Positions 12,677 through 23,559 of a stretch of 64,000 nt of DNA are shown piece by piece. The stretch spans positions 47,413,467 through 47,477,466 of the forward strand of contig NC_087070.1 in assembly GCF_963678635.1 (NCBI RefSeq). Reading direction: 5' to 3'. Within the stretch, counting starts at the first letter, position 1. Each line of letters starts with the position of its first letter. A program made the position numbers and the translations under genes. The notes beneath the pieces were generated by a model. The model searched no databases, was not told the origin of the DNA, and worked only from the letters and a program-made list of their open reading frames with translations. The DNA comes from Symsagittifera roscoffensis. Taxonomy: Eukaryota > Xenacoelomorpha > Acoela > Convolutidae.

Positions 12677-14556
12677 AGTCTTCCCTTCTACTCTATTATT
12701 CTCCCCAATAACGCTAATGACAAAATTTTAAGTTACCGTCTTTCTACCAAATTAGATTAAGTCTATCTAATGCCTCATGTTATCATAAATTTTCCTAATT
12801 TTTGAGTTACATTTCCTTAAACAAAATCGCGGACCTTTCAGTCAGTCCCATATGAGTAATCAGATTCGGTTAGTAAGCACTATTTGTTACAAAAATCCTA
12901 ACTAGGGGACTTTACTGCTAATAAATTTACTTCTCGCAGTGCGACCCAACCTCGTTTCTAAAAGCACCTGATATTCAACAGTAACGCAATGTTCAGCAAT
13001 ACTGAGGTGGGATCGCACTAAGATATTAAACAAGCACCAATGAGATGAGTGACAAAGTTTCCGAAAAACTAGTTTTGACTCACAAATTCATCTATTCCAA
13101 ACCTAACTGGAGGCCTTCTTACTCGAACGGGTCTACCCACATCTGTAGTCCCACTCTCCATCACAGGTTCCACCATGGCCGCCTCACCCAGAGGTCTACC
13201 TTCAGCTTCGTTGGGGAGATTTGCAGGCTCATCTTCCCTTCTGGCTTCAATCTTCCTTGCGCCGTATGTCTCCACCACGTCGATCTGCCTTCGCAAGCCT
13301 TCGGGTCTCCCACGAGTGGTTACTGTTGGTTCCGCTGATCTTTGATTTTGCAGCGGAACTCTTCTCGAGATATCGGTCCTTGGGCCTGGATCATGGTTGA
13401 ATCCCTCCCTGTTGTTTGCCCAAAACGCCTCGTCTTCAACGTGCATCTCCGGAGCATCAGAGAAATTCGCCGACCGGTAGGATGTCGGTCGCTTCCTTGC
13501 CAGGGTTTCCTCTGGTCGTAGGGTCTCCTCATCATAACGTTTTAACATGTCAAAATGCAGAAACCTCACCTTATTCGGATTGGACACCTTTGACAACTTA
13601 AAACTGACTTCGGACAGCCTGGCCATCACAACATATGGTCCTTCCCACAGGTCAAAAATTTTTTTTGACTTAATTGCCTCTTGTGACCACACCAACACCT
13701 TGTCACCACTCGCATAGGGTTCCCCGTGAATTTTCTTCTAGTAATAGTTTTTTTGTTGACGCTGGTCTGTCCCGAGTAGTTCTCTTCCGCTGCTGTGTGC
13801 ATCTCGGAACAGTTCGTCTAGCCATTCGGCAAAACCATCCTCCATCATCAGTTCGTCATGAGGTTTTGCGTAGAATAGATCAACTGGATATTGGCACTCC
13901 TCTCCATGCAACAAATAGAATGGCGTAGCTCCCGTTTTCGAATTTACTGTCGTGTTGTACAAAAAAATTCAAGTACGGCAACTTCGTGGTCCAATTCCTT
14001 GGGTTCTCTTCGCAAATTTCCAAAATAACATCAGCCATCTTCGCATTGTGTCTGTCTGTCTGTCCATTACCCTTGGGCTTATAGGGAGAAGTCGGAGTTT
14101 TGTCAATACCCAAAAGTCCGCACATCTTTCGGATCAATTTGCCACCAAAACTTTTTCCTTGATCTGTATGTAGCACATTGGGAGCTCCAAACTTCAGCAC
14201 CCATTTCTCCACTATCTCACGAGCCACGTCAGCAAAATCCGTCGACACCAGAGGAACTAAAATCGAGTACATCCTGAAAAGATCCGTCAAAACAAGCACA
14301 TGTTTCGCTCAAGTACTCGTCGCCTTTGTCACTGGTCCTAAGATATCTACAGCCACTGTGCTGAATCCGATCCCAGGATCAAAGGGAGCCAGGCCCTGAG
14401 CCCGCTTCCTCGTCTTCATTTCTGACTTATTGAATGCTCGATTTAGGCACTACTGGATTTTTCTTTCAATATCCGTTCTCATCGTCGGCCACCAATATCT
14501 TCGTCGTAATCTTGCCAGCATCTTCTCGGCTTCAAGCTGTCATCCGCCAGTCTCCA
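12677..14556 (-). pseudogene. Gypsy copy B integrase, catalytic Glu changed to Asp
   Basis: Minus strand. RRRYWWPTMRT (about 14500) is followed by AVDILGPV (about 14350), an in-frame TGA at about 14310, then an open segment 14299-13880 with HTDQGKSFGG (second catalytic Asp) and KGNGQTDRHNAKM. In this last motif the third catalytic residue is GAC (Asp), where gypsy integrases have Glu (NGQ.ER.N). Segment 13962-13738 ends NYY then TAG. 13698-13069 carries the GPY/F-like module and a charged tail. An indel separates 14299-13880 from the next frame near 13960. The same TGA and TAG occur in copy A. Confidence 0.87.
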
Positions 14557-15927
14557 TCAAATCGAACTGACTAAGAATTTCCTTCGTCTCGCCACAGGAA
14601 CTATTGTCAGAAGGATTGGCCTGGAGTCATCTCGCTGAAACCACTTCTTGTAGAGTATTCCATCTTTAAAATTCAACTCATCCCATCCTGACCAGCAGGC
14701 CAGTGTTTGAGGTCCAAAATGTATGGCCTGCTCCTTCAGGATGATGTTTGTTATTAGTGACGGTATATCAATCATCTCATAGCATAGTCCCGCCCAGTAG
14801 AATACTTGAGCAATCGCTTCATCTTCTCTCTGCGTCTTCGCAACTCCACCTGGCGTTCGTTTCCATCGAATCGACTCGCTATCGTCGTCTTCATTCGTCG
14901 CTGACTCGTTTACACTTGCAACTATCTGCGATCCACCCGTAGGTCTGCACTTTTGCAGTGCCTCTTCTAACGAGATCGCTTTGTGACAACCTGCAATTTC
15001 GTCATCGTCCATGTTTTCGCAAATCGCTCCCGCTGAGTGATCGTCAAAACTAGCTGGACATCCCTCTTCATCGGATAGGACATCATCGGTCTGCTTGACA
15101 GCAGCTGCTATCTTCGCTATCAACTGCCTCCTCTTCTCGTTACTCGAATCACCTTCTCCCTCACTCTTCCCTCTTGGATCATGGGGAGTTGACAGCATCC
15201 GCTTCGGGAATGCAATGGGTGGCAGATAACATTGGGGAATTTTGAAACCCTTTTTTGTTCCTGTCCACAGGAAATCTTCATCTTGGCTGAACGACAATGT
15301 GCACCGATTTTCCTTCAGAGATCGAACTCCGAAAACCATCTCTGCTTTCAGTTTTGGTACAACTAGCATATCAAGATCTTTGTCAACGGCCCCCAATTTC
15401 AGACGGGCGTTGATACATCCATCCACCTTTTTTTCCTGTCCATCTGCTGTCTCTAGTCTGCCCCGATATGGCTCAATCTCAGACGAGTGTAAGAGATCTT
15501 GAGCTACATCTGTACGAATAAGGTCAGTCGTGGCCCCCGTATCTAGCAAGGCCTCGGCTTGGGTTCTCCCTATTCTCCCTATGCAAGCATCTACGACTAC
15601 TCCACGGGGTCCGCAGGTATCGTGACTAATTCCCACTTGCTCGACACGTGGTTGCTCTCTCGTTTCTCCCCCGGGAGAGACCTCTGTGACACGAGGTATT
15701 CGTTCCAAAATCGACAGAACTTGTTCCTGTTCCCACAGCGTATTACCGTCTACATCAGCATCTCGTTTCAGGCACTCGTTGTGGCTTCCTCTACTGGAAT
15801 CGTATGTCAGTTGGTCTCGCTTCGATACTTGTTGTCTCTGTACGTCGGCCGGGACAAAACTTCCTTTGAGCTCGCTCATTGACCCGGCCCTCGGTAGTTT
15901 AAATGAACCGAAGCCTTTCTCGGACAC
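14557..15927 (-). CDS. Gypsy copy B protease-linker ORF, no RT
   Basis: 456 codons open. The N-terminal part overlaps the gag end by 52 nt in the -1 frame. The protease motif EALLDTGATTDLIRTDV is at about residue 130. An acidic linker follows (SDEEGCPASFDDHSAG, ENMDDDEIAG), then the typical pre-integrase segment DELNFKDGILYKKWFQRDD. In other Ty3/gypsy elements about 500 residues of reverse transcriptase and RNase H lie between protease and this segment; here about 230 residues without any YXDD, LPQG or TDAS motif fill the gap. The frame is intact across the junction, which argues that the missing domain is a property of the element and not late decay. Confidence 0.85.
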   Translation of the reverse strand: MSEKGFGSFKLPRAGSMSELKGSFVPADVQRQQVSKRDQLTYDSSRGSHNECLKRDADVDGNTLWEQEQVLSILERIPRVTEVSPGGETREQPRVEQVGISHDTCGPRGVVVDACIGRIGRTQAEALLDTGATTDLIRTDVAQDLLHSSEIEPYRGRLETADGQEKKVDGCINARLKLGAVDKDLDMLVVPKLKAEMVFGVRSLKENRCTLSFSQDEDFLWTGTKKGFKIPQCYLPPIAFPKRMLSTPHDPRGKSEGEGDSSNEKRRQLIAKIAAAVKQTDDVLSDEEGCPASFDDHSAGAICENMDDDEIAGCHKAISLEEALQKCRPTGGSQIVASVNESATNEDDDSESIRWKRTPGGVAKTQREDEAIAQVFYWAGLCYEMIDIPSLITNIILKEQAIHFGPQTLACWSGWDELNFKDGILYKKWFQRDDSRPILLTIVPVARRRKFLVSSI

Positions 15928-17012
15928 TCATTTGCAAAGTGACCCAATTGACCGCATTCGAAACAACTTAGACGGTCCCCTCCATGGCTCGCGTTGATCT
16001 GTCGATTCCCATTCGAGTCCGGACCAGTCGGCTGCCTGGGCCTTTGCGTTGATTCCTGTCCCGGCAGATTTTCAGGGCGTTGAGCGGGAATTACTGAACT
16101 AACCAACCTGCCGATCATAGTCATAATATCCTGCATCTGCAAACCCACCTGATCCAGTCGTTGGTCGGTGGTCGTCCGCATCGCTGTCATCAACTCATCA
16201 TGCCTCGAATTCTGCATCTCGATCTGCGACGCAAGTTCGTCCAATCTTTGATTAGTACCCGTCTGTGTTCTTCTAAGCTCTGCTCCAGTTCTTCTAGCGC
16301 TACCCAATTCTCGATCATCGCTGGTTGATCCAGACATGAATTCAGATGCGCCATGCAGCTCTCGAATATAGTTTGGCCGTCTCCCGCTTCTCGCTCTGGC
16401 TGTCTTTTTCGCCAGTTCAAGAGACTGAGCTCGTGTTATCGTCTGACTGAATCTTTCAAATTCCTCTCGTAGAAGGAGTTCCTGCACTTCTTCATCGTAG
16501 ATGCCCCCTATAAACTGCTTACAGTTCAAGTCGTCTCTCGCTTGCTCATCCATGTTTCTGTTTGCCACGTCACCTAGCGACCTGACTCGCCTCGAGAACT
16601 CTCGCAAGCCTTCCTTATCTCCTTGTATCAGGCTCTTGAACTCAGCTCTAGCTGTCGCGCGACTCTGGAATGGCATCAGTCGTTGATCGAGCTCGGCGAG
16701 CATCCTAGCCAACGTTGGCTCGTCGTATCCCTCGATCTTTTCTCGCAAGTGGGCAGGCAAGCTTGTAAATTTGTCTAGAACCCAGCTCGTCAAAAAGGTT
16801 GGCCGGACCATTCTGGCTTGCTCGTCCTGCCAGCGGTTGGCATCTGCGACCCAAGCGAAGTGCTTCCTCCAGTCTGCCCAGTTCTGATAGCTACTGGAAG
16901 GAAAACGATCAGGCCGTATTGTCCCGATTCCAAATACGCCTTGTTGCCTGTCCAGCGCGTTCGCTGCTGCAATTACCGCTTCAGCAATCAGCCGCCTGTC
17001 CTGTTCTTCCAT
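15876..17012 (-). CDS. Gypsy copy B Gag with one CCHC knuckle
   Basis: 378 codons, ATG at 17012-17010, about 60 nt after the primer-binding site. The middle part resembles retrotransposon Gag: WADWRKHFAWVADANRW early, then an LDQRLMPF and REFSRRVRSLGD region. The C-terminus has the zinc knuckle CFECGQLGHFANEC (CX2CX4HX4C), followed by a basic end. It stops TGA inside the overlap with the pol frame. The ORF is intact. It would package RNA; with no RT in the element, reverse transcription would need an enzyme supplied in trans (inference). Confidence 0.88.
   Translation of the reverse strand: MEEQDRRLIAEAVIAAANALDRQQGVFGIGTIRPDRFPSSSYQNWADWRKHFAWVADANRWQDEQARMVRPTFLTSWVLDKFTSLPAHLREKIEGYDEPTLARMLAELDQRLMPFQSRATARAEFKSLIQGDKEGLREFSRRVRSLGDVANRNMDEQARDDLNCKQFIGGIYDEEVQELLLREEFERFSQTITRAQSLELAKKTARARSGRRPNYIRELHGASEFMSGSTSDDRELGSARRTGAELRRTQTGTNQRLDELASQIEMQNSRHDELMTAMRTTTDQRLDQVGLQMQDIMTMIGRLVSSVIPAQRPENLPGQESTQRPRQPTGPDSNGNRQINASHGGDRLSCFECGQLGHFANECPRKASVHLNYRGPGQ
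15897..15903 (-). promoter_or_regulatory. Candidate -1 frameshift slippery heptamer TTTAAAC
   Basis: Inside the 52-nt gag/pol overlap. Gag reads CAT TTA AAC, so the heptamer has the required X XXY YYZ phasing (T TTA AAC). The downstream protease ORF is in the -1 frame, exactly what slippage here would give. I did not resolve a downstream pseudoknot. Confidence 0.6.
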
Positions 17013-17074
17013 AATGTATTATAGCACGAGTCGTCAATTGGCAACACACACTTTGCTACTGCAATCGAGAAAAA

Positions 17075-17092
17075 GCCCACCCAGGAGCGCCA
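17075..17092 (-). other. Primer-binding site candidate
   Basis: Directly inside the 5' LTR of copy B, one base from its end, the minus strand reads TGGCGCTCCTGGGTGGGC. A TGG start, complementary to a tRNA 3' CCA, at this position is diagnostic. I do not assign the tRNA. Confidence 0.65.
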
Positions 17093-17093
17093 A

Positions 17094-19503
17094 TGTAAAA
17101 TTAGGGGATTTTTTCTCTAGGTTCGTTCTCTCTTTGCTAACGACACCGCAAAGTCGTTCCTTGGGCAGTGAATTCAGAGATTCACTACTATCTACAATCC
17201 CGAAAGGGTTATTTTGGTGGCAACTATTCTGTAATGTATTATGTTGCTTGCCTCTCTGTGTATTGCTCTTTGGCTGTCTTGTCTCGTCTACTCAATACAA
17301 TCAATACAATCGCAAGAATTTCCAATGATGAATTAATTTAGATGATTATAGGTCCAATTACAGAAGGCTTTGAGTGGCCAGGATATAATCTAATAATCAA
17401 ATCAAAAGGAACGGGTCCGCAATTTAACGGCCAAATTGCCTAATTGCAATTAACTTCCAACTAACTCCTTTAACACTAACTATTCTCTCCGTCTAGAGAA
17501 TCTCTGATGAGAACTAACTATATACTGGTCTCTTACTCCGAGAACCAATTACCTGACTAACTAGCAATAATTGTTCTCTCTAACTAACGGAGAACCAACT
17601 ATACTCTCTCTCTCTCTCTCAGTATCAATTGCTCTCTTCTCTGACGAGAACCAACTACCCTTAATAGTAGCTAACACTGTTCTGACTCTTACAGGCTCTC
17701 CGGTACCCTCTACTTCCTTGTCTTTCTTTACACCTAGTTTTAGTTAAGTCACGCCATTCCCTACCAGTCCTGACGTCCGCCTAAATCACCCGTCCGCACA
17801 TGTTTAAGACTATATCCCTCACCCTGTCAACTCTGCCACGTGCCAACTTCGGTTTCTTTTATCAATCTTTTAACACTTATTAGATATCCGTTATGCGGTA
17901 GCTGTCACAATTTGACCAAGCAAACAAATGTCATACGATTCTAATCAACCAATTCCTGAACTCGGTGAACTTCAGCTCTCGAGTTCAACTCAGCCTCCAA
18001 ACCAAGCCATGTTTACTCAGTCTTTATTCCCAAGGTCTTTTTTTTAGTTATCTCGTTAACGCTCCGACCTCCCAAGGGTAGGGGGAGGCCCTTTTCATGG
18101 GTAGCTAACCAATTTCAGGCATCTAAATTTTCAATCTGTACTCTATTCTAATCCCGACCTTCTAGCTATCAGGGGAACGTAGTTCATCTATTAGGGGGTC
18201 AAATCAAACCAGAAAGTCACCTCAGGGATGCCAAGTAAAATCCACGTCCATTCATACTATTTAGAAAATTTAACTCTCATGCTATGCTTCTATTACTACC
18301 AATTTCCTCTGGGACTACTTTTCTTTTACCCTAGTTGATATTCTATTAATAGCGCATTCGCCAAGCTAAATTAATCTCAATGTTTAGCAAGTCCACTTTA
18401 AATTAAATCCTCTACGCCAAGGTTGCAATGTAAAAGCTATATCTCTATCAGTTTCTGCTCTACTTCCCAAAATATAAGTTTTCCCGCCAATTTTTAGCAA
18501 GGTGACCCATTCTCATTTCCAGGGGTTGGGCTGGGAAATACGCCACTTTCCGGTGTTAATATTGGGGCTTTCCATGCAATTTGGTCCTAAGCGCCCAAAG
18601 GTCACCCAGGGGTCAACCGGGGTCAAATTTCCATATTCGGGCTTAAAATCTCATAGGGGTCCTACCTACCAAGTTTCATCCATATCCCGTTAATACTTCC
18701 CAAGTTATCCCATTTCTAAGGTCCATTATCACTTTTCCCGGGGAAAGGCTATTAACACCGGAAGGAGTCGCCGGAGGGGTTTCAATCACAAGGGGTTCTT
18801 TTTCGGGGATGAGTTGTAGTATCTGATACCGCCATGAAATCGTTAAGCACTCGCTCATTATTTTGCGTAAATTGCCTACTTCCGGTTTAAGGGGTGGTTT
18901 TCCAAAGTGCTAATCACTTCCGGTTCATCCGCTGGATTTGGTTCAAATTATAACACAAGATGTATCTTGCCACTTACTATGCTATCCCAAAGTTTTAGCT
19001 TCCTGCGTTCAGTGGGTCCGAGAAAAGACTCCCTGAAATCGGGGTGGGGTTTGTTTGCATAGGCCATAAAACCGGAGGTAGGGGTCCAAGGGGCCTGGTT
19101 TTCTAAGCTTAAGCTTTCCTCAACTAGGTCTATAACAAACTAGATTTTGGTTCCATTCCGACTGCTAGTTACCGTGTTCTGATAGGGCCATTTGCACTTC
19201 CGGGAACCGTTATCACTTGGGGGCAGGGGATCCGAGGGTTATGGATTTTTGCATGCCCGGGTCAAATCATCTCTAGTATCCGTCCTATGAGTTTCATAAA
19301 CCTAGCCACTGTAGTTCCCATTTGGGGGTGGGATTGCAGATTTTACTTCCTCTGCACTTTCTGGCATAGGAGGGACGATATCTTCGAAGATTGAACTAAT
19401 TCGAACTTAACCCTTTGTTTGCTGTATTACTTAACTTAATGACGAATCCATCTTACGCTCAGGTTAATATTTCATGTAATACAGTAGAATCACCAATTCT
19501 ACA
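17094..19503 (-). repeat. 5' LTR of gypsy copy B
   Basis: 2410 bp, minus strand TGTAGAATTGG...CCCCTAATTTTACA, so it has TG...CA ends. Such LTR length is large against a 4.4 kb internal region. It contains CT-rich tracts at about 17480-17650. Many short ORFs cross it, but none looks coding. Confidence 0.87.
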
Positions 19504-20672
19504 GTAACTATTGATATCCTCAGATTTTGTTTCAATTCATATATGGAACTCTTAACATGAAATAGAGGACTGAAAACCGATTCGGACCTTAAGATCTTGG
19601 CTATTTTTTGGTTGCAATCCTCCCTCCCCCTCCCCGATATTGAAAAATTAAACTAAAACTATGCATAACAAAATTGAACAATTGTTATTAAGAAATGTAG
19701 ACAACTACTGGGGATCGGCCAAAGTGAAATATTGTTTTCTAAGAAACGTAAAACATATGTTTTCATCTTTTTTCAATCGTTTTCTCATAAGTTTGCTGAA
19801 CTTTGTGTCAGGCGCATTCCGCGAACCTGTTTATTACAAACTCTTTTTATTTTTCAGGCTGACTCAATGCTCTGGGTATCAGCTCAGATATAGCATAACC
19901 ATCAAAAGCTTGCTATGAAAATGAGCGTTTCTTAGTTTTCACGCTTTTAGAAAAGGCAAAATTGAAATGCAATATTTACTCTTATAGGGAGGAGCTGAGT
20001 TATTATAATAGAAAAAACGGGAACTGTAAGAAGCAACATAGAAAAGTTTCTGTTTATCGCCACTGAGAGGTTAAAAATCATGATAACTTAAGTGCATTCA
20101 ATCAGAAAAAAAACGAAGGTTATCTTCGCATCTCTCTTTAGTTAAAATCTATTATCTCTACTAAGCTTTTTTTTTCTTCCAAGAATTTTAAAATATATTA
20201 TTCTGAAAAAAGTTGTCGTAATTTCCGTAAGCAAGAAACTAAACTTTCTTCGATCCGTTATTTGAGACTTAAGTTTGACGGTTTAAAGACAAATAACAAG
20301 TAGCTCAAAATTTTTGGTTTTTAATGATTTTTTTATCCCCCGCGTTTAATGTGTACCAGTATATTCTTGTTTAAGTCAGAGCACAGGTCAGCTAATTATT
20401 TCAGGGGCCCAACTTTGAAAAATCAGTAAGTTTTAATCATGAAGATCAACCCGGGTCGAGGCGCTCACTTTGAGTTTCGACTTTCAAAATCGAGCACATA
20501 TCAGTGCTCGACTGAAAAAGGATAGTCGAATCAGGTTTTGGGTCGTGGACAAATTCGAAACATACCTCGAGCACAGGCAAAAATACACCGGTTGTCCTGC
20601 TGTAATTCAAGAAGGAAAATGTCTTTCAAATATGAACATATTTTGTAACGTTTCCGACTCAATTTGCAAAAC
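19504..20672. other. Non-coding stretch with a weak ORF
   Basis: Unique AT-rich DNA right of the gypsy array. The plus ORF 20470-20709 ends with a Cys-containing segment (GCPAVIQEGKC) but lacks convincing splice sites. I do not call a gene. Confidence 0.35.
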
Positions 20673-21271
20673 AGTATTCCTAAAAATAATTCATCTTTTC
20701 ATCATTTAAATTGCAAATAAATCGAATCATTTCATTCTAATAAAGATGCATGATGAACCGTAGTAATGTTGGCACTTCTGGGATTGCTGCTTTGCTTTCA
20801 TCATGATTCGAAATCATCTCAAGTCTCTTTTAAATGAGTTTATCAAAACAATTAGGCTGAAATTCTCTTTCTGATCTGCTTTCGGAGTTTTAACTAGAAC
20901 ACCCAATATTCCTCGATAAAAATATAAAATGATTTGTAAAGCATATTTTTCTAATGTTTGTTTCATGATTCCTAAAAAAAGTATTCCTAAAAATAGTTCA
21001 TCTTTTCATCATTTAAATTGCAAATAAATCGAATCATTTCATTCTAATAAAGATGCATGATGAACCGTAGTAGTGTTGGAACATCTGGGATTGCTGCTTT
21101 GCTTTCATCATTATTCGTAATCATCTCAAGTCTCTTTTAAATGAGTTTATCAAAACAATTAGGCTGAAATTCTCTTTCAGCTCTGCTTTCGGAGTTTTAA
21201 CTAGAACACCCAATATTCCTCGATAAAAATATAAAATGATTTGTAAAGCATCTTTTTCTAATGTTTGTTTC
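20673..21271. repeat. Tandem duplication, ~292-bp units
   Basis: Unit 1 is 20673-20965 and unit 2 is 20980-21271, both from AGTATTCCTAAAAATA to TAATGTTTGTTTC, with only a few mismatches and a short spacer. No coding function seen. Confidence 0.85.
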
Positions 21272-23559
21272 GCTAGCAGGCAGTCAGAAGTTTACCCAAA
21301 AAAAAAGAGAACAAAGAAAGTTTTCATTCTCCTCTTTCAAAATCTTCGAAAATAATTTGAATATAAGAATTAGCCTAGAAGTCCACCAACGTCACACTTA
21401 GGCAACTTGCGCCATCAGACTCAATTTTTGATCTTTTCGAAGTTGCATCTTTTTTCCGCTACTTGATAGATCCAACCAGCTGAGGTCTATTTGTTCCATC
21501 AACAATTTTTTTAAGTTTTTCTATGTGCTGCACTAAAAGTAAAATAAAATATATGTTTCGCACAGTTCTAGCAACTGAATTATATCAGTTGCTAAAGCAG
21601 CGTTTTGTCATCTAAAGCAGCGTCATGCTAAAAAGTTTTTATTCTGCAAAAAAAAATTAAAAAACTGGATAAAAAAACACTCAAAAATTGGTCGAAATCA
21701 GTCGTTTATTTCCATAAAAGCAAAAACAGGGAATTACCTTTTCTACACTATATTTTGGTAGAAATTAATGGTTGTTGAGAACTTAAAATACTTTTGGAAT
21801 TTTCACCAAAAGTAGTTTCGACTCGCAAATAATGAAAAGTAAAAAGTAGAGCAATGTCGCATGATACCACTACTTTTCATAACAAAGACAGATTCAATTT
21901 TCTTAAAGTTTCATAGAAATCAATGAATCGTAAGAAAGCAGAGAAATTCTACAAAAATTTATGATATCTAATAGCTGAATCCAGCTAAACTGAAGAATAT
22001 TCTGTAGAAAAACAGCGCAAAAATTGTTATCGAAGGTGAAAAACGAATTTTTTAGATGCAAAAATTGATTTTAAAATTTACCGTAAATAGACATAATTTA
22101 GTTTTTGGAATTTGAAAACTGACAGGTAGTTTATTGCGTAGAATAATATATAAAATATATTGAGCTGCTAAACCCTCATTATAAACCCTGTGTTCGTATA
22201 AGGAAATTCAAAACCCCTACGTTCTTCAAAACCCCACCTTCCAAAATGAAATCTAAAATCTGGTAACTTTAATAAAATTTTTATTAGAAACAGTACACTG
22301 GAGAGGCGCATAACTAGGTGACTGTACGTCAGTGGAACCCAGAGACAAATGTTTAAACAGTTCCACTTAAAAATGTCCGTGGATTCCGCGTACAAATACC
22401 TGTAATGTTGAGGATAGGTACAAAAGTAGCGGATCACAAATTTAATCTTGGCCTGTTGCGGAATCCGGTTAAAATTGACAAAAAGCGCAGTTTGGCCTTT
22501 TAACGTTGAACTATTGCTTTAATGATGTAGTGTAGAGCTTTGTAAGTTCCAGATTTTTTTCTTAAATCTGGGTGCAACGAGCACATCAAGGTGAAGCTTA
22601 GAACATTTGAATTTTATTTTCATTTTGAGTCTTTTAGATATCTTAAAGATAAGAACGCACCATGAAATCTATTAAAGACAAAATCTAAGCAAAGTCCTCC
22701 TGAGATTCTGAATTGGTGATTAAAAATGCAGAAATTTTGTTTTACAAAAAAATCGTTTTTAAAACGAAATTGAATTAACGCGGATTTACAGCGCTTTCAT
22801 TCTACAACTTGCATGCGGTACAAGTTATACTAGAACATAAGCTGCGTAAGATGGTTCTTGATCAAGCTAAAACTATTTTTTGAAAATCCACGGAGTTCGA
22901 GAAAATACTTCTCAGATCCGTCTTCTAAACTGAGAGAAAAACTTTTGAATTCTCAAGAGCAGTTGCCAGGAAGGGGCCTGTTAATATTTTGAAACATTTT
23001 ATCGGCATATTTTAAAGCAATTTTTTTTCTCTTTAAGACGCAGGCCTTATTTTGCAACCTCGCACAAAAACTATGGCGTTTAACTTAGATTTTTGAAAAA
23101 GTTGAAGGTCAGCCGACAAAAATTGTCTGCTATATACTTTTGTACCAAGCAGCACTCACTTGGCAATAAGTTGGAAAAAAACTGAAATGAAAAAAATGAT
23201 TTTTAAAATTTTTATTCAATTTTTGAAAAAGCAGGCAAAAGACGTTTTTTACACTTTTTGAAAGGATTTGGCCATAAAGTGTTATTTTAGCTTAAAATTA
23301 GTATAAATTGACGCCGAAGGAGCCTTAGGAAAAACTTGATGGTTGGTTGATCAAAAATGCATGTTGTAAAATCGTTTCGTTTAGATGGTTGAGTGTTTGA
23401 ACCCTCGAGGGGCTCTAACCCTCTCCTGCTTATATGTCTTTGTTCCCGGGCCTTTTACAAAAACATACTTTTATAAATGGATTATTTGTCTTGAATGGAA
23501 ATATTGCACAATTCAATGGTATAGCAAAATAAAATACTACAGAAATGATAAAATCCTCG
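21272..23559. other. AT-rich non-coding region
   Basis: No supported gene. About 22290-22440 contains a diverged dispersed repeat (minus strand TCTCTGGGTTCCACTGACGT), related to 29070-29150 in opposite orientation, and with weaker similarity to about 49090. Confidence 0.4.

Larger units (their letters stand above)
7150..19503 (-). mobile_element. Ty3/gypsy array: LTR-int-LTR-int-LTR, RT-less
   Basis: Three copies of one LTR (7150-7338 truncated, 10424-12676, 17094-19503) separate two internal regions in the same minus orientation (A 7339-10423, B 12677-17093). Both internals encode protease and integrase, and B also encodes gag. Neither contains a reverse transcriptase or RNase H: the ORF 15927-14557 runs openly from protease into the integrase N-terminus with no YXDD segment. 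A purine-rich tract precedes each downstream LTR, and a primer-binding site candidate follows the 5' LTR of B. The shared middle LTR indicates LTR-LTR recombination or tandem duplication. Confidence 0.85.

Noticed and set aside
20470-20709. Cys-containing ORF reminiscent of a WAP or other small disulphide domain
   Set aside because: Cysteine spacing does not match a known domain and the donor is weak.
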